Positions 36,744 to 45,490 of a stretch of DNA of 64,000 nucleotides are shown piece after piece (within the stretch, counting starts at the first letter, position 1; every line of letters starts with the position of its first letter). This stretch comes from Synechococcus sp. CBW1002. Its GTDB lineage: Bacteria > Cyanobacteriota > Cyanobacteriia > PCC-6307 > Cyanobiaceae. Both the position numbers and the translations under genes were made by a program. The stretch spans positions 3,596,001 through 3,660,000 of the forward strand of contig NZ_CP060398.1 in assembly GCF_015840915.1 (NCBI RefSeq). The letters run 5' to 3'. The notes below the pieces were generated by a model that was not told where the DNA came from, searched no databases, and was given only the letters and a program-made list of their open reading frames with translations.

Positions 36744-37890
36744 TAGTATGCCGTCCCGGAAATAACAGCTAGAATCGAGAGTGTCACCCGAGGTGCCTTG
36801 TGGCGCTTGGTCGTCCGATGCCTCCGCTGGTCCTCAGCGAGGACGAGGTTCAGCAGTTGCGGGCCCTTGCAAATTCCCGGTCGTTGCCGCATTCGATCGT
36901 GCAGCGCGCTCAGATCGTGCTGGCCTGCGGTGCCGGCGAGACCAACACCGCCATCGCCAAACGGATGGGGCTGACGGGGATGACCGTTGGCAAGTGGCGC
37001 AAGCGGTACCGGGAGCTGGGCCTGGAGGGCCTGCATGACGAGCTGCGGCCGGGTAGGCCTCGCACCTACGAGGACGACACGGTGGCGGAGGTGATCAACC
37101 GGGCACTGCAGACCAAGCCCACCGATGGCAGCACCCAGTGGTCTGCGCGCTCCCTCGCGGCTGCCACCGGCATCTCCAAAACCACCGTTCACCGCTGGCT
37201 GCAGACTTTCTCGGTCCAGCCCCACCGGCAGAAGTCGTTCAAGCTCTCCACCGACCCGTTCTTTGTGGAGAAGGTCCGCGACATCGTCGGCCTGTACCTG
37301 AACCCTCCGGATAAGGCGATGGTGCTCTGCGTCGACGAGAAGACGCAGATCCAGGCACTGGACCGCACCCAGCCGCTGTTGCCCATGGGCCTGGGTTACG
37401 TGGAGGGCGTCACCCACGACTACATCCGCCACGGCACCACCACGCTGTTCGCTGCTCTGGATGTGGCAACAGGCGAGGTGATCACCCAATGCAAGCCCCG
37501 CCATAGGCATCAGGAGTTCCTGGGGTTCCTGCGCCAGATCGAGAAGTCGGTCCCCGAGGAGCTTGATGTCCACTTGATCGTCGACAACTACTGCACCCAC
37601 AAGCACGCCAAGGTGAGGGCCTGGCTGGCGCAGCGGCCCCGCTTCCACGTGCACTACACACCGACCTACGCCTCCTGGATCAACCAGGTGGAGCGTTGGT
37701 TTGGGATCATCACCCAGCGGGCGATCCGACGCGGCAGCTTCTCCAGCGTCAAGGAGTTGATCTCCAAGATCGAGCAATTCGTGGCGGCCTACAACAAGAC
37801 CAAGGCGCCGTTCAACTGGACGGCCACAGCGGATTCAATCCTGGAGAAGCTCCAGCGACTTTGCTCGCAGATCTCCGGGACGGCACACTA
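36744..37890 (+). mobile_element. IS630-family element inserted in the helicase gene
   Basis: Terminal repeats TAGTATGCCGTCCCGGA (36744) and the complement of TAGTGTGCCGTCCCGGA (ending 37890) include the TA dinucleotide that IS630 elements duplicate. The element entered the helicase gene at a CCCTAGGG site. A second element later used the CTAG formed at its right junction. Confidence 0.92.
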
Positions 37891-37891
37891 G
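36818..37891 (+). CDS. IS630-family transposase
   Basis: The 357-residue protein (ATG at 36818; an in-frame GTG lies 18 bp upstream) is complete. It has an N-terminal HTH pair ([26 protein letters not shown] and [14 protein letters not shown]) and the DDE domain, seen in [15 protein letters not shown] (Asp), [15 protein letters not shown] (Asp) and [17 protein letters not shown] (third acidic residue). Tc1/mariner-type cut-and-paste activity at TA sites is expected. The TAG stop uses the TA of the right target end, so the coding region spans practically the whole element. Confidence 0.93.
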   Translation: MPPLVLSEDEVQQLRALANSRSLPHSIVQRAQIVLACGAGETNTAIAKRMGLTGMTVGKWRKRYRELGLEGLHDELRPGRPRTYEDDTVAEVINRALQTKPTDGSTQWSARSLAAATGISKTTVHRWLQTFSVQPHRQKSFKLSTDPFFVEKVRDIVGLYLNPPDKAMVLCVDEKTQIQALDRTQPLLPMGLGYVEGVTHDYIRHGTTTLFAALDVATGEVITQCKPRHRHQEFLGFLRQIEKSVPEELDVHLIVDNYCTHKHAKVRAWLAQRPRFHVHYTPTYASWINQVERWFGIITQRAIRRGSFSSVKELISKIEQFVAAYNKTKAPFNWTATADSILEKLQRLCSQISGTAH

Positions 37892-37991
37892 GAGCCTGTC
37901 GCGCATAGATCACCGCCCGCACTCTCCACAGACGCCCCTGAATCTGCCCAGATCCCAGTGACTGCAATGGATCTGCTCGATAGAATGGGGC

Positions 37992-38462
37992 ATGGCCAAG
38001 TCCAAAACCTTCCGCCCCTGGCAGCCTGAGCAGATCACCCTGTTGCCACCGTCGCCCAGGGAGTGGCTCTCGGATGATCACCAGGTTTATTTCCTGCTGG
38101 ATCTGGTCGATGAGCTGGATCTCTCGGCCATCCTCATCCCTGCCCAAAGCAAGGATCCTCGCGGGGAGAAAGGGTTTGATCCGCGAATGATGACGCTGTT
38201 GCTGCTCTACGCCTACTGCGTGGGCACCGTCTCCTCCCGCAAGATCGAGCGTGCCTGCTACGAGGATCTTGCGTTCCGCGTGCTGACCGGTAATCAGCAA
38301 CCTGATCACAGCCGTATCAGTGAATTCCGGCGCCGCAACCTTGATGCCCTCAAAGGCCTGTTCATTCAGATCCTGCGGCTGTGCCAGAAGGCCGGGATGG
38401 TGAGCCTGGGCCATGTAGCCCTCGATGGCACCAAGGTGCAGGCCAGTGCCTCCAAACACAAG
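37992..38462 (+). pseudogene. IS1182-family transposase, N-terminal part
   Basis: 157 codons starting MAKSKTFRPWQPEQITLLPPSPREWLSDDHQVYFLLDLVDELDLSAI, the family's usual opening, through RISEFRRRNLDALKGLF to the first catalytic segment GHVALDGTKVQASASKHK. The frame then enters foreign DNA at 38463. The rest of the gene resumes at 40619 with AMSHQRM, exactly where the family's consensus continues. Confidence 0.92.
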
Positions 38463-38569
38463 ACACTCCTATGGACTGTCAAGCCCCCGGACGCTCCGGC
38501 TGAGCGCCATCGAGGTGGCAGTGCTGACCAGCTCAGCCACGATGGCCGTGAACCAGCGCTGGCCACGCC

Positions 38570-39217
38570 GTGGAACCCGTCACCACCTCCAGCGAGCTGC
38601 TGCTGTGGGAGGCCATCGACCAGGTCCGTAGGGCAGAGGACGGTCCTGATCTCTCCCTCGATGAGCTGGCTGAGTGTGTGATGGCCGCCCTGGGTTCATC
38701 GCTGTCGCTGCAGCAGATCTGCAGAGCGGCTGATGGCTTGCTGCACCTGGCCGACGATCCCAGCCAAGGGAGCGCCGCACGGCAGGTTCCTGTGGTCGAT
38801 GTGCAGGCCGTGCAGGAGAGGGCGCTGAATCTCTTGGATTGGCAGGAGCTGGAGGATGGCGACGATCGCAGCGACAACCAGAAGCTGATCGACAACGCCA
38901 CCGATCCCGACACCGTGCTCGTGCGCGATCCCTCCGCCACTCCGGAGCTGCAGGAGATCGGCATCCTCGAGCTCCTGCAGCGCTATCCCTGTCGCGGCAA
39001 CGATGCCCGCTGGAGCCCCGACGATGCCATCGCCTTCCTGGAGACAAAGGCCCGCTGGCTGGATGCGGCACTGGAGACCTGGGAGGCCGATGGCGAGGCC
39101 ATGGCCGACGACAGCGACGTGAGCGAGGCCAAAGCCGTCGTGCTGGTCGTGCCGGAGAAGCCTGGCCAGGCGTTGCTGTCCGAGGTGCTCGACGTGCTGA
39201 TCCCCGTGGAGGAGTGA
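38570..39217 (+). CDS. Hypothetical acidic protein inside the IS110-bearing insert
   Basis: I do not recognise this 215-residue protein. It starts at a GTG (EPVTTSSELLLWEAIDQVRRAEDGPD). It is very acidic, helical, and lacks cysteine clusters or membrane segments. The first 60 residues (DLSLDELAECVMAALGSSLSLQQICRAADGLLHLA) look like a compact helical domain. The second half is a series of charged helices ending LLSEVLDVLIPVEE. It ends 20 bp before a 22-bp hairpin. It may be a passenger gene of the insert or a captured fragment of a larger protein whose N-terminus was lost. Confidence 0.5.
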   Translation: MEPVTTSSELLLWEAIDQVRRAEDGPDLSLDELAECVMAALGSSLSLQQICRAADGLLHLADDPSQGSAARQVPVVDVQAVQERALNLLDWQELEDGDDRSDNQKLIDNATDPDTVLVRDPSATPELQEIGILELLQRYPCRGNDARWSPDDAIAFLETKARWLDAALETWEADGEAMADDSDVSEAKAVVLVVPEKPGQALLSEVLDVLIPVEE

Positions 39218-39237
39218 ACCACCGGCCGGCTCTCGTT

Positions 39238-39286
39238 CTGGCAGATCCGTTGCCTGCCGCCCCACGGCAGGCAACGGATCTGCCAG
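39238..39286. terminator. 22-bp perfect hairpin between convergent genes
   Basis: Arms 39238-39259 and 39265-39286 pair perfectly around a five-base CCCCA loop. It lies between the stop codons of the acidic-protein gene (+) and the IS110 transposase (-), so it could end both transcripts. No T-run follows on either side. It might also be an IS110 end structure. Confidence 0.55.
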
Positions 39287-39319
39287 GAGCCTGGGCTACT
39301 GGAGCAATCCTGCTGGCGA

Positions 39320-40402
39320 TCAGGCCGTTGCGGTGCGAACGGCGGGACCGCCGCGCAGGATGCCGAACACCTCGCGGGCGACGAACCGCTTGAGGCAGCG
39401 GATGATCTCCTTCATCGAGCGTCCTTCTGCCGTGCGTCGTTCGACGTACTCCCGGGTCTGCTGATGCCGCTGCAGCCGGCAGATCACGATGCGGTGCAGG
39501 GCGCAGTTGGCCTGGCGGTTGCCGCTGCGGTTCAGCCGGTGCCGCACCACCTTGCCCGAACTGGCGGGCAGTGGATTGACGCCACAGAGGGCAGCGAATG
39601 ACGCCTCGGATTTCATCCGTTCCTGGTTGTCGCCAACTGCCACAACGAGGGTGGCACTGATGTCCACACCCACGCCGTAGGTGTTCCGCAGCTCGGGGCA
39701 CAGCTGCATGGTCAGTCGATCCAGCTGCGTGACGGTTTCCTTGAGCTCCTCATCCAGCTGCTGGATGCGGCGCGCCAGGATGCGCAGGGTCATCTTGGCG
39801 GCCGCCTGAGGGGTGGTGATCTCGCCAGAACGCAGGCCTGTGCAGCTTTCGAGCAGCTCCTTTCTCTTGAGCCGCTGCAGCCGTTCCCGCAACGCTGCCG
39901 GCGCCGTCACCACGATGGCGTGCAGCTGATTGAGGGCTGCGGTGCGGTTCGCGGTGGCCGAATCCTTGGCCACCTTGAGCATGCGGATCATCTCCACCAA
40001 AGCGTCGCCCGCCTTGGGGATGACGCTGGCCGTTCCGGCGATACAGGCCCGTGCTGCGGCCTCCGCATCGATGGTGTCGTCCTTACCGATGCGCCGCCGC
40101 GTGGAGCGATCCGGCCGGTTCACTTCTACCACTGCCATCCCTGCGGCCTGCAGGGCGCGGCAGAGCCCGGCGCCGTAGCAACCGGTTCCCTCCACGGCGA
40201 ATACCGGGTTGGAGCCGAATGCTGCGGCCCAGCGGATCAGCTCCTGGTAGCCACTGCGTTTGGCATCCAGCTTGAGGCTGCCCAGCCAGCCGCCATTGGC
40301 GCCCAGGGCCACCGCCATGTGCGTGAGTTTGTGGGTGTCAATGCCGACCACCACATCGTGGCCAGTGCTGATCTCGGGGGCATGTGCTGTCGCTGCGCTC
40401 AT
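39320..40402 (-). CDS. IS110-family DEDD transposase
   Basis: The 360-residue protein, started at MSAATAHAPEIS (a second start lies 27 bp upstream), has both IS110 domains. The RuvC-like DEDD part is seen in VVGIDTHKLTHMAVAL (Asp), FAVEGTGCYGAGL (Glu) and KDDTIDAEAAARA (two Asp). The C-terminal transposase_20 domain has TYGVGVDISATLVVAVGD and the reactive-serine region SFAALCGVNPLPASSGKVVRHRLNRSGNRQ. The gene looks intact. IS110 enzymes work with a structured bridge RNA from the element's noncoding end, here most likely upstream of this gene. Confidence 0.93.
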   Translation of the reverse strand: MSAATAHAPEISTGHDVVVGIDTHKLTHMAVALGANGGWLGSLKLDAKRSGYQELIRWAAAFGSNPVFAVEGTGCYGAGLCRALQAAGMAVVEVNRPDRSTRRRIGKDDTIDAEAAARACIAGTASVIPKAGDALVEMIRMLKVAKDSATANRTAALNQLHAIVVTAPAALRERLQRLKRKELLESCTGLRSGEITTPQAAAKMTLRILARRIQQLDEELKETVTQLDRLTMQLCPELRNTYGVGVDISATLVVAVGDNQERMKSEASFAALCGVNPLPASSGKVVRHRLNRSGNRQANCALHRIVICRLQRHQQTREYVERRTAEGRSMKEIIRCLKRFVAREVFGILRGGPAVRTATA

Positions 40403-40618
40403 GACTGCTGGGGACGGGAGGGGGTGCAACCAACCGGGCAGACGGACAGGCCATTGACGGGACGGGAACGTCGGACTCCTATGAGGTCACGGGACTTCCC
40501 GGCTGGTTGCCCCACCGCACGGACCGACAGGTCTTGTGAAAGACACCACCCCAAACTGGAGAAGGTCCGCCATGAGCAGGGTCAGGCCCGCGCTGGTGGG
40601 GTCCCGAAATCATCAATG
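40403..40618 (-). ncRNA. Candidate IS110 bridge-RNA region
   Basis: This stretch lies upstream of the IS110 transposase at the element end where IS110-group members encode their bridge RNA. No protein frame is convincing here. It contains several short GC-rich inverted segments (for example around GGGACTTCCCGG). The target- and donor-binding loops were not worked out, so this is a positional guess. Confidence 0.3.
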
Positions 40619-41695
40619 GCCATGAGCCACCAGCGGATGCTCAGGGCTGAGAAGGAACTGGAGAAAGAGATCAACGCCTTGGTGCGCAAGGCCGAAATCC
40701 TGGATGCCCAGGAGGATCGCCGGTACGGCAAGGACAAACGCGGCAGTGATCTGCCCGATGCGTTGCGGCACAAGCAGAGCCGCCTGGCCAGGATCCGCCA
40801 GGCACGCAAGGAGATGGAAGCGGAAACCGCTGCTGCCGCTGCACGGCAGCGATGGGAGGAAGCAGAGAAAGCCAGCGCCAAAGCGGCGGCTGCGCGCGAG
40901 GCCGATGCACCAGCAACGGAACAGGCCGAGCTGACCAGAAAAGCTGAGGCAGCAGCTGCCAAAGCCAAAGCGGCGAGGGAGCAGGCCATCGAGACCGCCG
41001 AAAACGCCGGACTGGAGCCGCCGGATCTGCAGCCGCTTGCGGCTGATGCGATGCCCAGGCGTGGCCTGGCCAGGAAGGCCGACGGCACACCAACCAAGAA
41101 GACCCAGCGCAATTTCACTGACCCCGAGAGCCATCTGATGCAGTCAGGCGGCTCCTATCTGCAGGGCTACAACTGCCAGTTGGCGGTCGACAGCGACCAC
41201 CAGGTGATCGTGGCGGTGGGTGTGAGCAACCAGCCCCCAGATGTCGAGCACCTGACTCCCATGCTGGGGCGCATCGTTGACAGCGCTGGTGCGCTGCCGG
41301 ATGTGATGACGATGGACGCGGGCTACTGGAGCGAGGCCAACGCCAAGGCCTGCGCTGATCAGGGCATCGACGCCTACATCGCCACCGGCCGCCTGCCCCA
41401 TGGCAAGCCACCACCGCCGAAACGCGGACCGCTGCCCAAAGATGCCGATGAGAAAACCCGGATGGCCCGCAAGCTCAGAAGCAAGAAGGGGTCAAAGATC
41501 TACGCCCAGCGCAAAGCGATCGTGGAACCGGTGAACGGTCAGATCAAGGAAGCCAGAGGCCTGCGGCGCTTCCTGCTGCGAGGCCTGCAGAAGGTCGACG
41601 GCGAATGGCACCTGATCGCTGCGACACACAACCTGCTCAAGCTTTTCCGCTACAGACGATCACAGCAGCCGGGGCTGGCGGCAGCGACAGGCTGA
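40619..41695 (+). pseudogene. IS1182-family transposase, C-terminal part
   Basis: The continuation of the transposase at 37992-38462. It starts AMSHQRMLRAEKELEKEINALVRKAE, passes the family's long Ala/Glu/Lys-rich helical insert and reaches the DDE_Tnp_1 core: NFTDPESHLMQSGGSYLQGYNCQLAVD, VMTMDAGYWSEANAKAC (second Asp) and AIVEPVNGQIKEARGLRRFLLRG (Glu). No other lesion is seen, so exact loss of the insert would restore a full gene. Confidence 0.92.
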
Positions 41696-41853
41696 AGGGG
41701 AATGCCCCTGTCTGGCCAAGTTGGTCAGAGACGAATCAGCACCATCGCGATGGTCAACAGGACGAGAAGCCTGCGGCACCGGATAGATCCGGTCTGCGGA
41801 CGCAGTGTTCGCTGCACTCGCCTGGCCGGGCGGTATGGGCGACAAACTCCTAG

Positions 41854-42606
41854 GGAGGACTGCAGATCAGTTGGCAGCAGACCCAGCAGGAAGGCCAGCA
41901 GGGTGCCTTTCCCGGTGCCGGTATGGCCGAGCAGGTGGAAGGCCTGCCCGTAGGGGATTGATGGGTCGATCAGCCAGCGGATCAGCGCCCGGACGATCGA
42001 CCCGGCACCTTCGGGGTAGCAGGTGGTGAGCAGCCGCCGCAGCTCGGGCGGGCAGGCTGCGCCGGCCTTGTAATCAGCGGCGATCCCATAGGTGGCGCCG
42101 TGGTCGGGATCGTGGGGCTCAAGCGTCCCGGTGGCCAGGTTGTAGGTGCCATTGCGGAACACCACCACGGGCGGTGGTGTCGCGCTGCTGAGGGGCCCCT
42201 GGCCGGCTAGCACCTTGAGGGACGCCACGGTGTCGCGCACATGGCGGATCGACCCGTAGGGGTAGGTGGGGCCCTTGTTGGCGGCCATCTTGCAAACCCG
42301 GCGCAGCAGCCCCTGAGCACGGGTTTCGTAGATGTCATCACCCTCCCGCTGCCAGTAACCGGCAGCAGCGTCGTAACGGAACAACGTCCGCGCGACGGAT
42401 GCCAGCCGGCCCTGAGCTTCGGCATAGAGCGCATCAGCGCCTTGCAGATCGATGGGGCGACCATCGTCAAGCTGCTCTCCATCCGGCGGCGCAGCGGCAG
42501 CCTCCAGCCCCGGCGGATCGGTCGTAATGGCGGCCAGCAGTTGCTCAGCGGTGGCGCCTTCTGCGATCCAGTCGGCTACATCAAGGCCACCGGTGGCAGG
42601 GCATGA
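41854..42606 (-). pseudogene. P4-like helicase, N-terminal half (Walker A part)
   Basis: This frame reads ATGGLDVADWIAEGATAEQLLAAITTDPPG onward, then LFRYDAAAGYWQREGDDIYETRAQGLLRRV (D5-like N-terminal region), and the Walker A loop LLGHTGTGKGTLLAFLLGLLPTDLQSSL. It is then cut at the CTAG site. Its upstream end overlaps the primase gene in another frame. A single-base change near 42600 would fuse them, so the two were probably one polypeptide. Its other half lies at 35838-36743. Confidence 0.85.
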
Positions 42607-43792
42607 GCCGTTCCATTAGGTGCGGCTGATCGGGCCAGCACAACAACCACCGGGCGCCGGGATGGGCGACAGCAATCTGGCGGGCATGTTCGATCCCCTT
42701 GCGGTCACGATCTGGGACGATCACCAGCCGATCGGGCGGGAACAAACCGCCATCGCGGGCGGGGTTGAACTTGCCAGCGCCGCCGATGCTGGTCACTGCC
42801 GGCAGACCCAGCGACCGCAGCGCATCGACGCACGGCTCACCCTCGACCCAGAACACCGCCTCAGCGCCGGCTTCCAGGGCCTCCAGGGCCTCGCGGTAGC
42901 CGTAAGGCATGACCAGGGCCTGCAGATCGCGGGGGGCCTTGCCGGCCACCAGGGCCTGTTGATAGATCTTCCGTTTTCCGCTGCCGTCGTCGTTGCGCTT
43001 GACGGTGATCAGCGGGGTGCCATCGCGGTCGCAGTAGGTCCATGCCCGTGTGGCCTTGGGCCTGATCGACTTGCGGGGCTCCAGGGGGCGATCCAGCCGG
43101 AACTGGCCCCAGCCGGCGGAATCACCCAAATATGCCCAGATCTGCCCGTCGTGACCGGGGCCGTGGCTGCCCTTGCGGTCTGCCCAGCTCGGCGGCTGGT
43201 GGGTGGTCCCGCGCCAGCAGAGCACCAGGCCGTTGGCGTTGGTGGAGCACTTCGCATCCTTGACGCGACCGCAGACCGGGCAGGGGTTGCGACGGCTGAA
43301 ACGGGTGAGCGGACCCCGCCCCGACCCCGCGCCGGGGGTGCGCTCAACGCGGGTCTGCGTGAGCTCCGGGCAGAAATCCAGCAGAGGCATCCAGTCCTGA
43401 TCCAGAGCCTCCTTGCTTGGATAATTCTTGCGATCAGAATCGATGTCCACCACATCCGTGGACGGGATGATGACGAGTTCGATCGGCTGTCCCAGTCGCT
43501 CGGCGACATCAAGCCGTTTCAACACCTCAGACTCATCAGCCGGCTGGCTCTGACTTGTCAATCTCGGCTCGCCATCAGCCAGCCAGAAACTCGGGTTCTT
43601 GCCGTCAAATGCAGGGAGAAGCTGCCCGTTGTTGTCACGCTGAACCTCCCTTTGACCGGTTGTGCTGTTCTGCTTGGCCACCGGGTAGGACTCGGCAGGA
43701 AGCGCCACTGGAATCACCGTCTGCAGGCTGAGCCCCAGCCGGGACAGATAGCCGACCGCTTCCCTCAGTGCTGTGTAGTTGCAGGGGGTCAT
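42581..43792 (-). CDS. Primase with Toprim domain (N-part of a P4-like primase-helicase)
   Basis: The 403-residue frame has an N-terminal primase-polymerase-like region with VVDIDSDRKNYPSK (two metal-binding-like Asp, near residue 116), a zinc ribbon CPVCGRVKDAKCSTNANGLVLC (about 175-195) and a Toprim domain. The Toprim motifs are VFWVEGEPCVDALRSLGLPAV (Glu, near 315) and LVIVPDRDRKGIEHA (DxD, near 365). It would synthesise primers for the island's replication. The segment TRVERTPGAG jumps quickly to the zinc ribbon, so part of the AEP fold may be deleted. The C-terminus (CHRWP) is out of frame with the helicase half downstream. Confidence 0.8.
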   Translation of the reverse strand: MTPCNYTALREAVGYLSRLGLSLQTVIPVALPAESYPVAKQNSTTGQREVQRDNNGQLLPAFDGKNPSFWLADGEPRLTSQSQPADESEVLKRLDVAERLGQPIELVIIPSTDVVDIDSDRKNYPSKEALDQDWMPLLDFCPELTQTRVERTPGAGSGRGPLTRFSRRNPCPVCGRVKDAKCSTNANGLVLCWRGTTHQPPSWADRKGSHGPGHDGQIWAYLGDSAGWGQFRLDRPLEPRKSIRPKATRAWTYCDRDGTPLITVKRNDDGSGKRKIYQQALVAGKAPRDLQALVMPYGYREALEALEAGAEAVFWVEGEPCVDALRSLGLPAVTSIGGAGKFNPARDGGLFPPDRLVIVPDRDRKGIEHARQIAVAHPGARWLLCWPDQPHLMERLMPCHRWP

Positions 43793-43975
43793 GGGCGAAC
43801 CTCCTGATCGGAGGAGCCCCAGGACGCACCACTTTGTTGTTGAACAGCCCAGCAGATAGCAGTCGCAGCAATCTCCGGAGACGCCATAATCAGTTCAGCA
43901 AGAACTCAGGGCCGCGGCGAACTTCGCTGCGGCCTTTTTATTTGACCTCCTGCACGGCCTGCCTGGATGCCCTGG

Positions 43976-44024
43976 AACCGTGCAGACCGTGCAAGTCCTG
44001 GACATCTGCACGGTCTGCACGGTT
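43976..44024. promoter_or_regulatory. 18-bp perfect inverted repeat between primase and excisionase-like genes
   Basis: AACCGTGCAGACCGTGCA and its exact complement are separated by 13 bases. Each arm itself contains two direct copies of CCGTGCA, and a related TGCACGGCCTGC lies just upstream (43951). Lying between divergent island genes, it is a good candidate operator for the switch between them, or a second protein-binding site for replication or excision. The rest of 43793-44083 shows no gene. Confidence 0.6.
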
Positions 44025-44083
44025 CAGCAGCGCTTAATCGCTGAACCCAGGGGCTCAAATGGTGTTGCGAGAATCCAACTGCC

Positions 44084-44383
44084 ATGAGCCCATCTCTGAC
44101 AGCTGCGGATGACATCAAGCAGCAACTCAATCTCATCTGTGCTCAGCTGAATGTGATCCAAGCGAAGCTGGAGCTGAAGCCCAGGCTCAGCAGCAGCCCC
44201 TGGCTGCCCCTGTCCGAAGCCGCCATGGCCCTGCATTTCCCAAGCACCCGTGCCCTGCGCATGGCCATCGACCGCGGTCGCATCCCTCCTCAGTTCGTGA
44301 GCGCCACCACCGGCGACACCGGCAAGCGCAGGACGCTGTACGTGGATGTGGAGGGCTTCGCCTCACATCTGCGCAACAAGTGA
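44084..44383 (+). CDS. Small HTH protein, excisionase-like
   Basis: This 99-residue protein has an N-terminal coiled-coil-like helix (DDIKQQLNLICAQLNVIQAKLEL) and a winged-helix-like segment (residues 40-70, WLPLSEAAMALHFPSTRALRMAIDRGRIPPQFV), followed by a basic turn (TGKRRTLYVDVEGFASHL). The layout matches excisionases and Cro-like regulators of integrative elements. It runs against the integrase gene and overlaps its 3' end by 21 bp. A role in directing excision or controlling the integrase is inferred from size, fold and position. Confidence 0.6.
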   Translation: MSPSLTAADDIKQQLNLICAQLNVIQAKLELKPRLSSSPWLPLSEAAMALHFPSTRALRMAIDRGRIPPQFVSATTGDTGKRRTLYVDVEGFASHLRNK

Positions 44384-45484
44384 GGCCATCGAGGCGCTGT
44401 CAAACCAGCGCTGGTAGAGCGTGGTGTGAACCATCAGGGAATGCCCGAGGCTCTTGGCCGCCAGGGACGGGCTGATCTGCGGGTTGTGAATCGCCCGCAC
44501 CGCCCAGGCATGGCGCAGGTCATAGGCCTGAAAGGGTGCCCCGAACCGCCGCAGCGCCACACCCAGCTGTGCTCCCACCGTGCGGTGGTCCCGATCGAGG
44601 TTGATGCCGGGCAGGCGCCTGCGTTCAAGCGACCAGCGATCGATCCAGGCTTTCGGGAGTGGCAGCCCCTGGCGGGCTCCGGTTTTTCCTCCCTCAATCG
44701 CCACGAGGCCATTGGGCTGGACCTGAGCCTTCATCAGTGCCTCATGGGGGCGAGTGCCATAGGTGGCGCACACACCGGCAACCCACTGCCAATCGGCGGG
44801 CAACGCATCAATCACCTCAAGAATCACCGCATCCGTGGGCAGCTCACGCGGGGCCGCATCCTTCTGTGGGGTGTACCCCTTGCCGAGATCCTTGAGCTTT
44901 TGGACGGCTTCCGGGCCCAGATCGATCGCACGGGCCACTGCCACGGTGGCGATTGAAGCCCGACGCCGGTTGCGGCTCCCCACCTCCTTGCTCTCGACCA
45001 AAGCGGTCAGCACCTTCAGATCGATCTTCTCCAGAGACAGCAGTGGCTTGAGGGGCGAGGCGTAGTCGGTGGCCCAGGAGACCGGGGCACTCACCCCACG
45101 CCTTCGCTGCTGGATCCACCATTGCTCGGTGCGGCGGATCGCCTGAACGCCGCTGATCCCGTCTTCGGCCTCCCCACCCTTCTTCCCGCCTCCACTTTTC
45201 TGGGAGTCATCGAACCACCGCTCAAAGGGGAAGGGGTCCAGCCCCATGCGGTGGAGCTCGATATCCCGGCCGAGCTCCTCGGCCAGCTTGCGGGCTTGCT
45301 CCAACCCCGCGGGGTAGGTAATCGGGGTGCTGATGCGCTGCTGCTTCCAGGAGCCGTCGGGCAGCGGCATCGTGCTTCTGAGCCGCAGGCGCTTGCCGGA
45401 GGGAGCGACCTCAATCGCCACCGCGCAGCCCAAGTCCCTGAGGGCCCGGTTGACACGGGTCAGATACGGGTCCTTGGAGGGCAT
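44363..45484 (-). CDS. int: Tyrosine recombinase / integrase
   Basis: The 373-residue protein is a phage-type integrase. The C-terminal catalytic domain shows the first Arg in TYGTRPHEALM (near residue 248), a Lys in EGGKTGARQGLPLPK, the H-x-x-R-like box in YDLRHAWAVRAI (near 325) and the LGHS…TLYQRW box with the nucleophile Tyr (near 355). The N-terminal half holds an arm-binding region with a long linker rich in Lys/Gly (SGGGKKGGEAEDG). It sits 133 bp from tRNA-Leu with repeats between, the classical layout of an island integrated at a tRNA 3' end. Confidence 0.93.
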   Translation of the reverse strand: MPSKDPYLTRVNRALRDLGCAVAIEVAPSGKRLRLRSTMPLPDGSWKQQRISTPITYPAGLEQARKLAEELGRDIELHRMGLDPFPFERWFDDSQKSGGGKKGGEAEDGISGVQAIRRTEQWWIQQRRRGVSAPVSWATDYASPLKPLLSLEKIDLKVLTALVESKEVGSRNRRRASIATVAVARAIDLGPEAVQKLKDLGKGYTPQKDAAPRELPTDAVILEVIDALPADWQWVAGVCATYGTRPHEALMKAQVQPNGLVAIEGGKTGARQGLPLPKAWIDRWSLERRRLPGINLDRDHRTVGAQLGVALRRFGAPFQAYDLRHAWAVRAIHNPQISPSLAAKSLGHSLMVHTTLYQRWFDSASMASLVAQM

Positions 45485-45490
45485 GGCGAC

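Larger units (their letters stand above)
38463..40618. mobile_element. IS110-bearing insert within the IS1182 transposase gene
   Basis: The 2,156-bp insert separates KHK and AMSH codons of the IS1182 transposase. It holds a plus-strand gene of unknown function, a long hairpin, an IS110-type transposase on the minus strand and about 200 bp of noncoding DNA. The motif ACTCCTATG occurs near the left edge (about 38465) and again at 40474, possibly marking one IS110 end. It is unclear whether the whole insert is one element. Confidence 0.65.
37892..41849 (+). mobile_element. IS1182-family element with CTAG target duplication, itself interrupted
   Basis: Ends GAGCCTGTCGCGC (37892) and the complement of GAGTTTGTCGCCC (ending 41849) are flanked by CTAG on both sides (37888-37891 and 41850-41853), the palindromic target known for this family. 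The left CTAG straddles the right end of IS630, so this insertion is younger. A 2.16-kb insert splits its transposase. Without it the element would be about 1.8 kb. Confidence 0.9.

Noticed and set aside
38580-39701. Long Arg/Pro-rich minus-strand frame crossing the acidic gene and the IS110 end
   Set aside because: It is an antisense, out-of-frame reading of GC-rich coding DNA with extreme Arg/Pro content, typical of a shadow.
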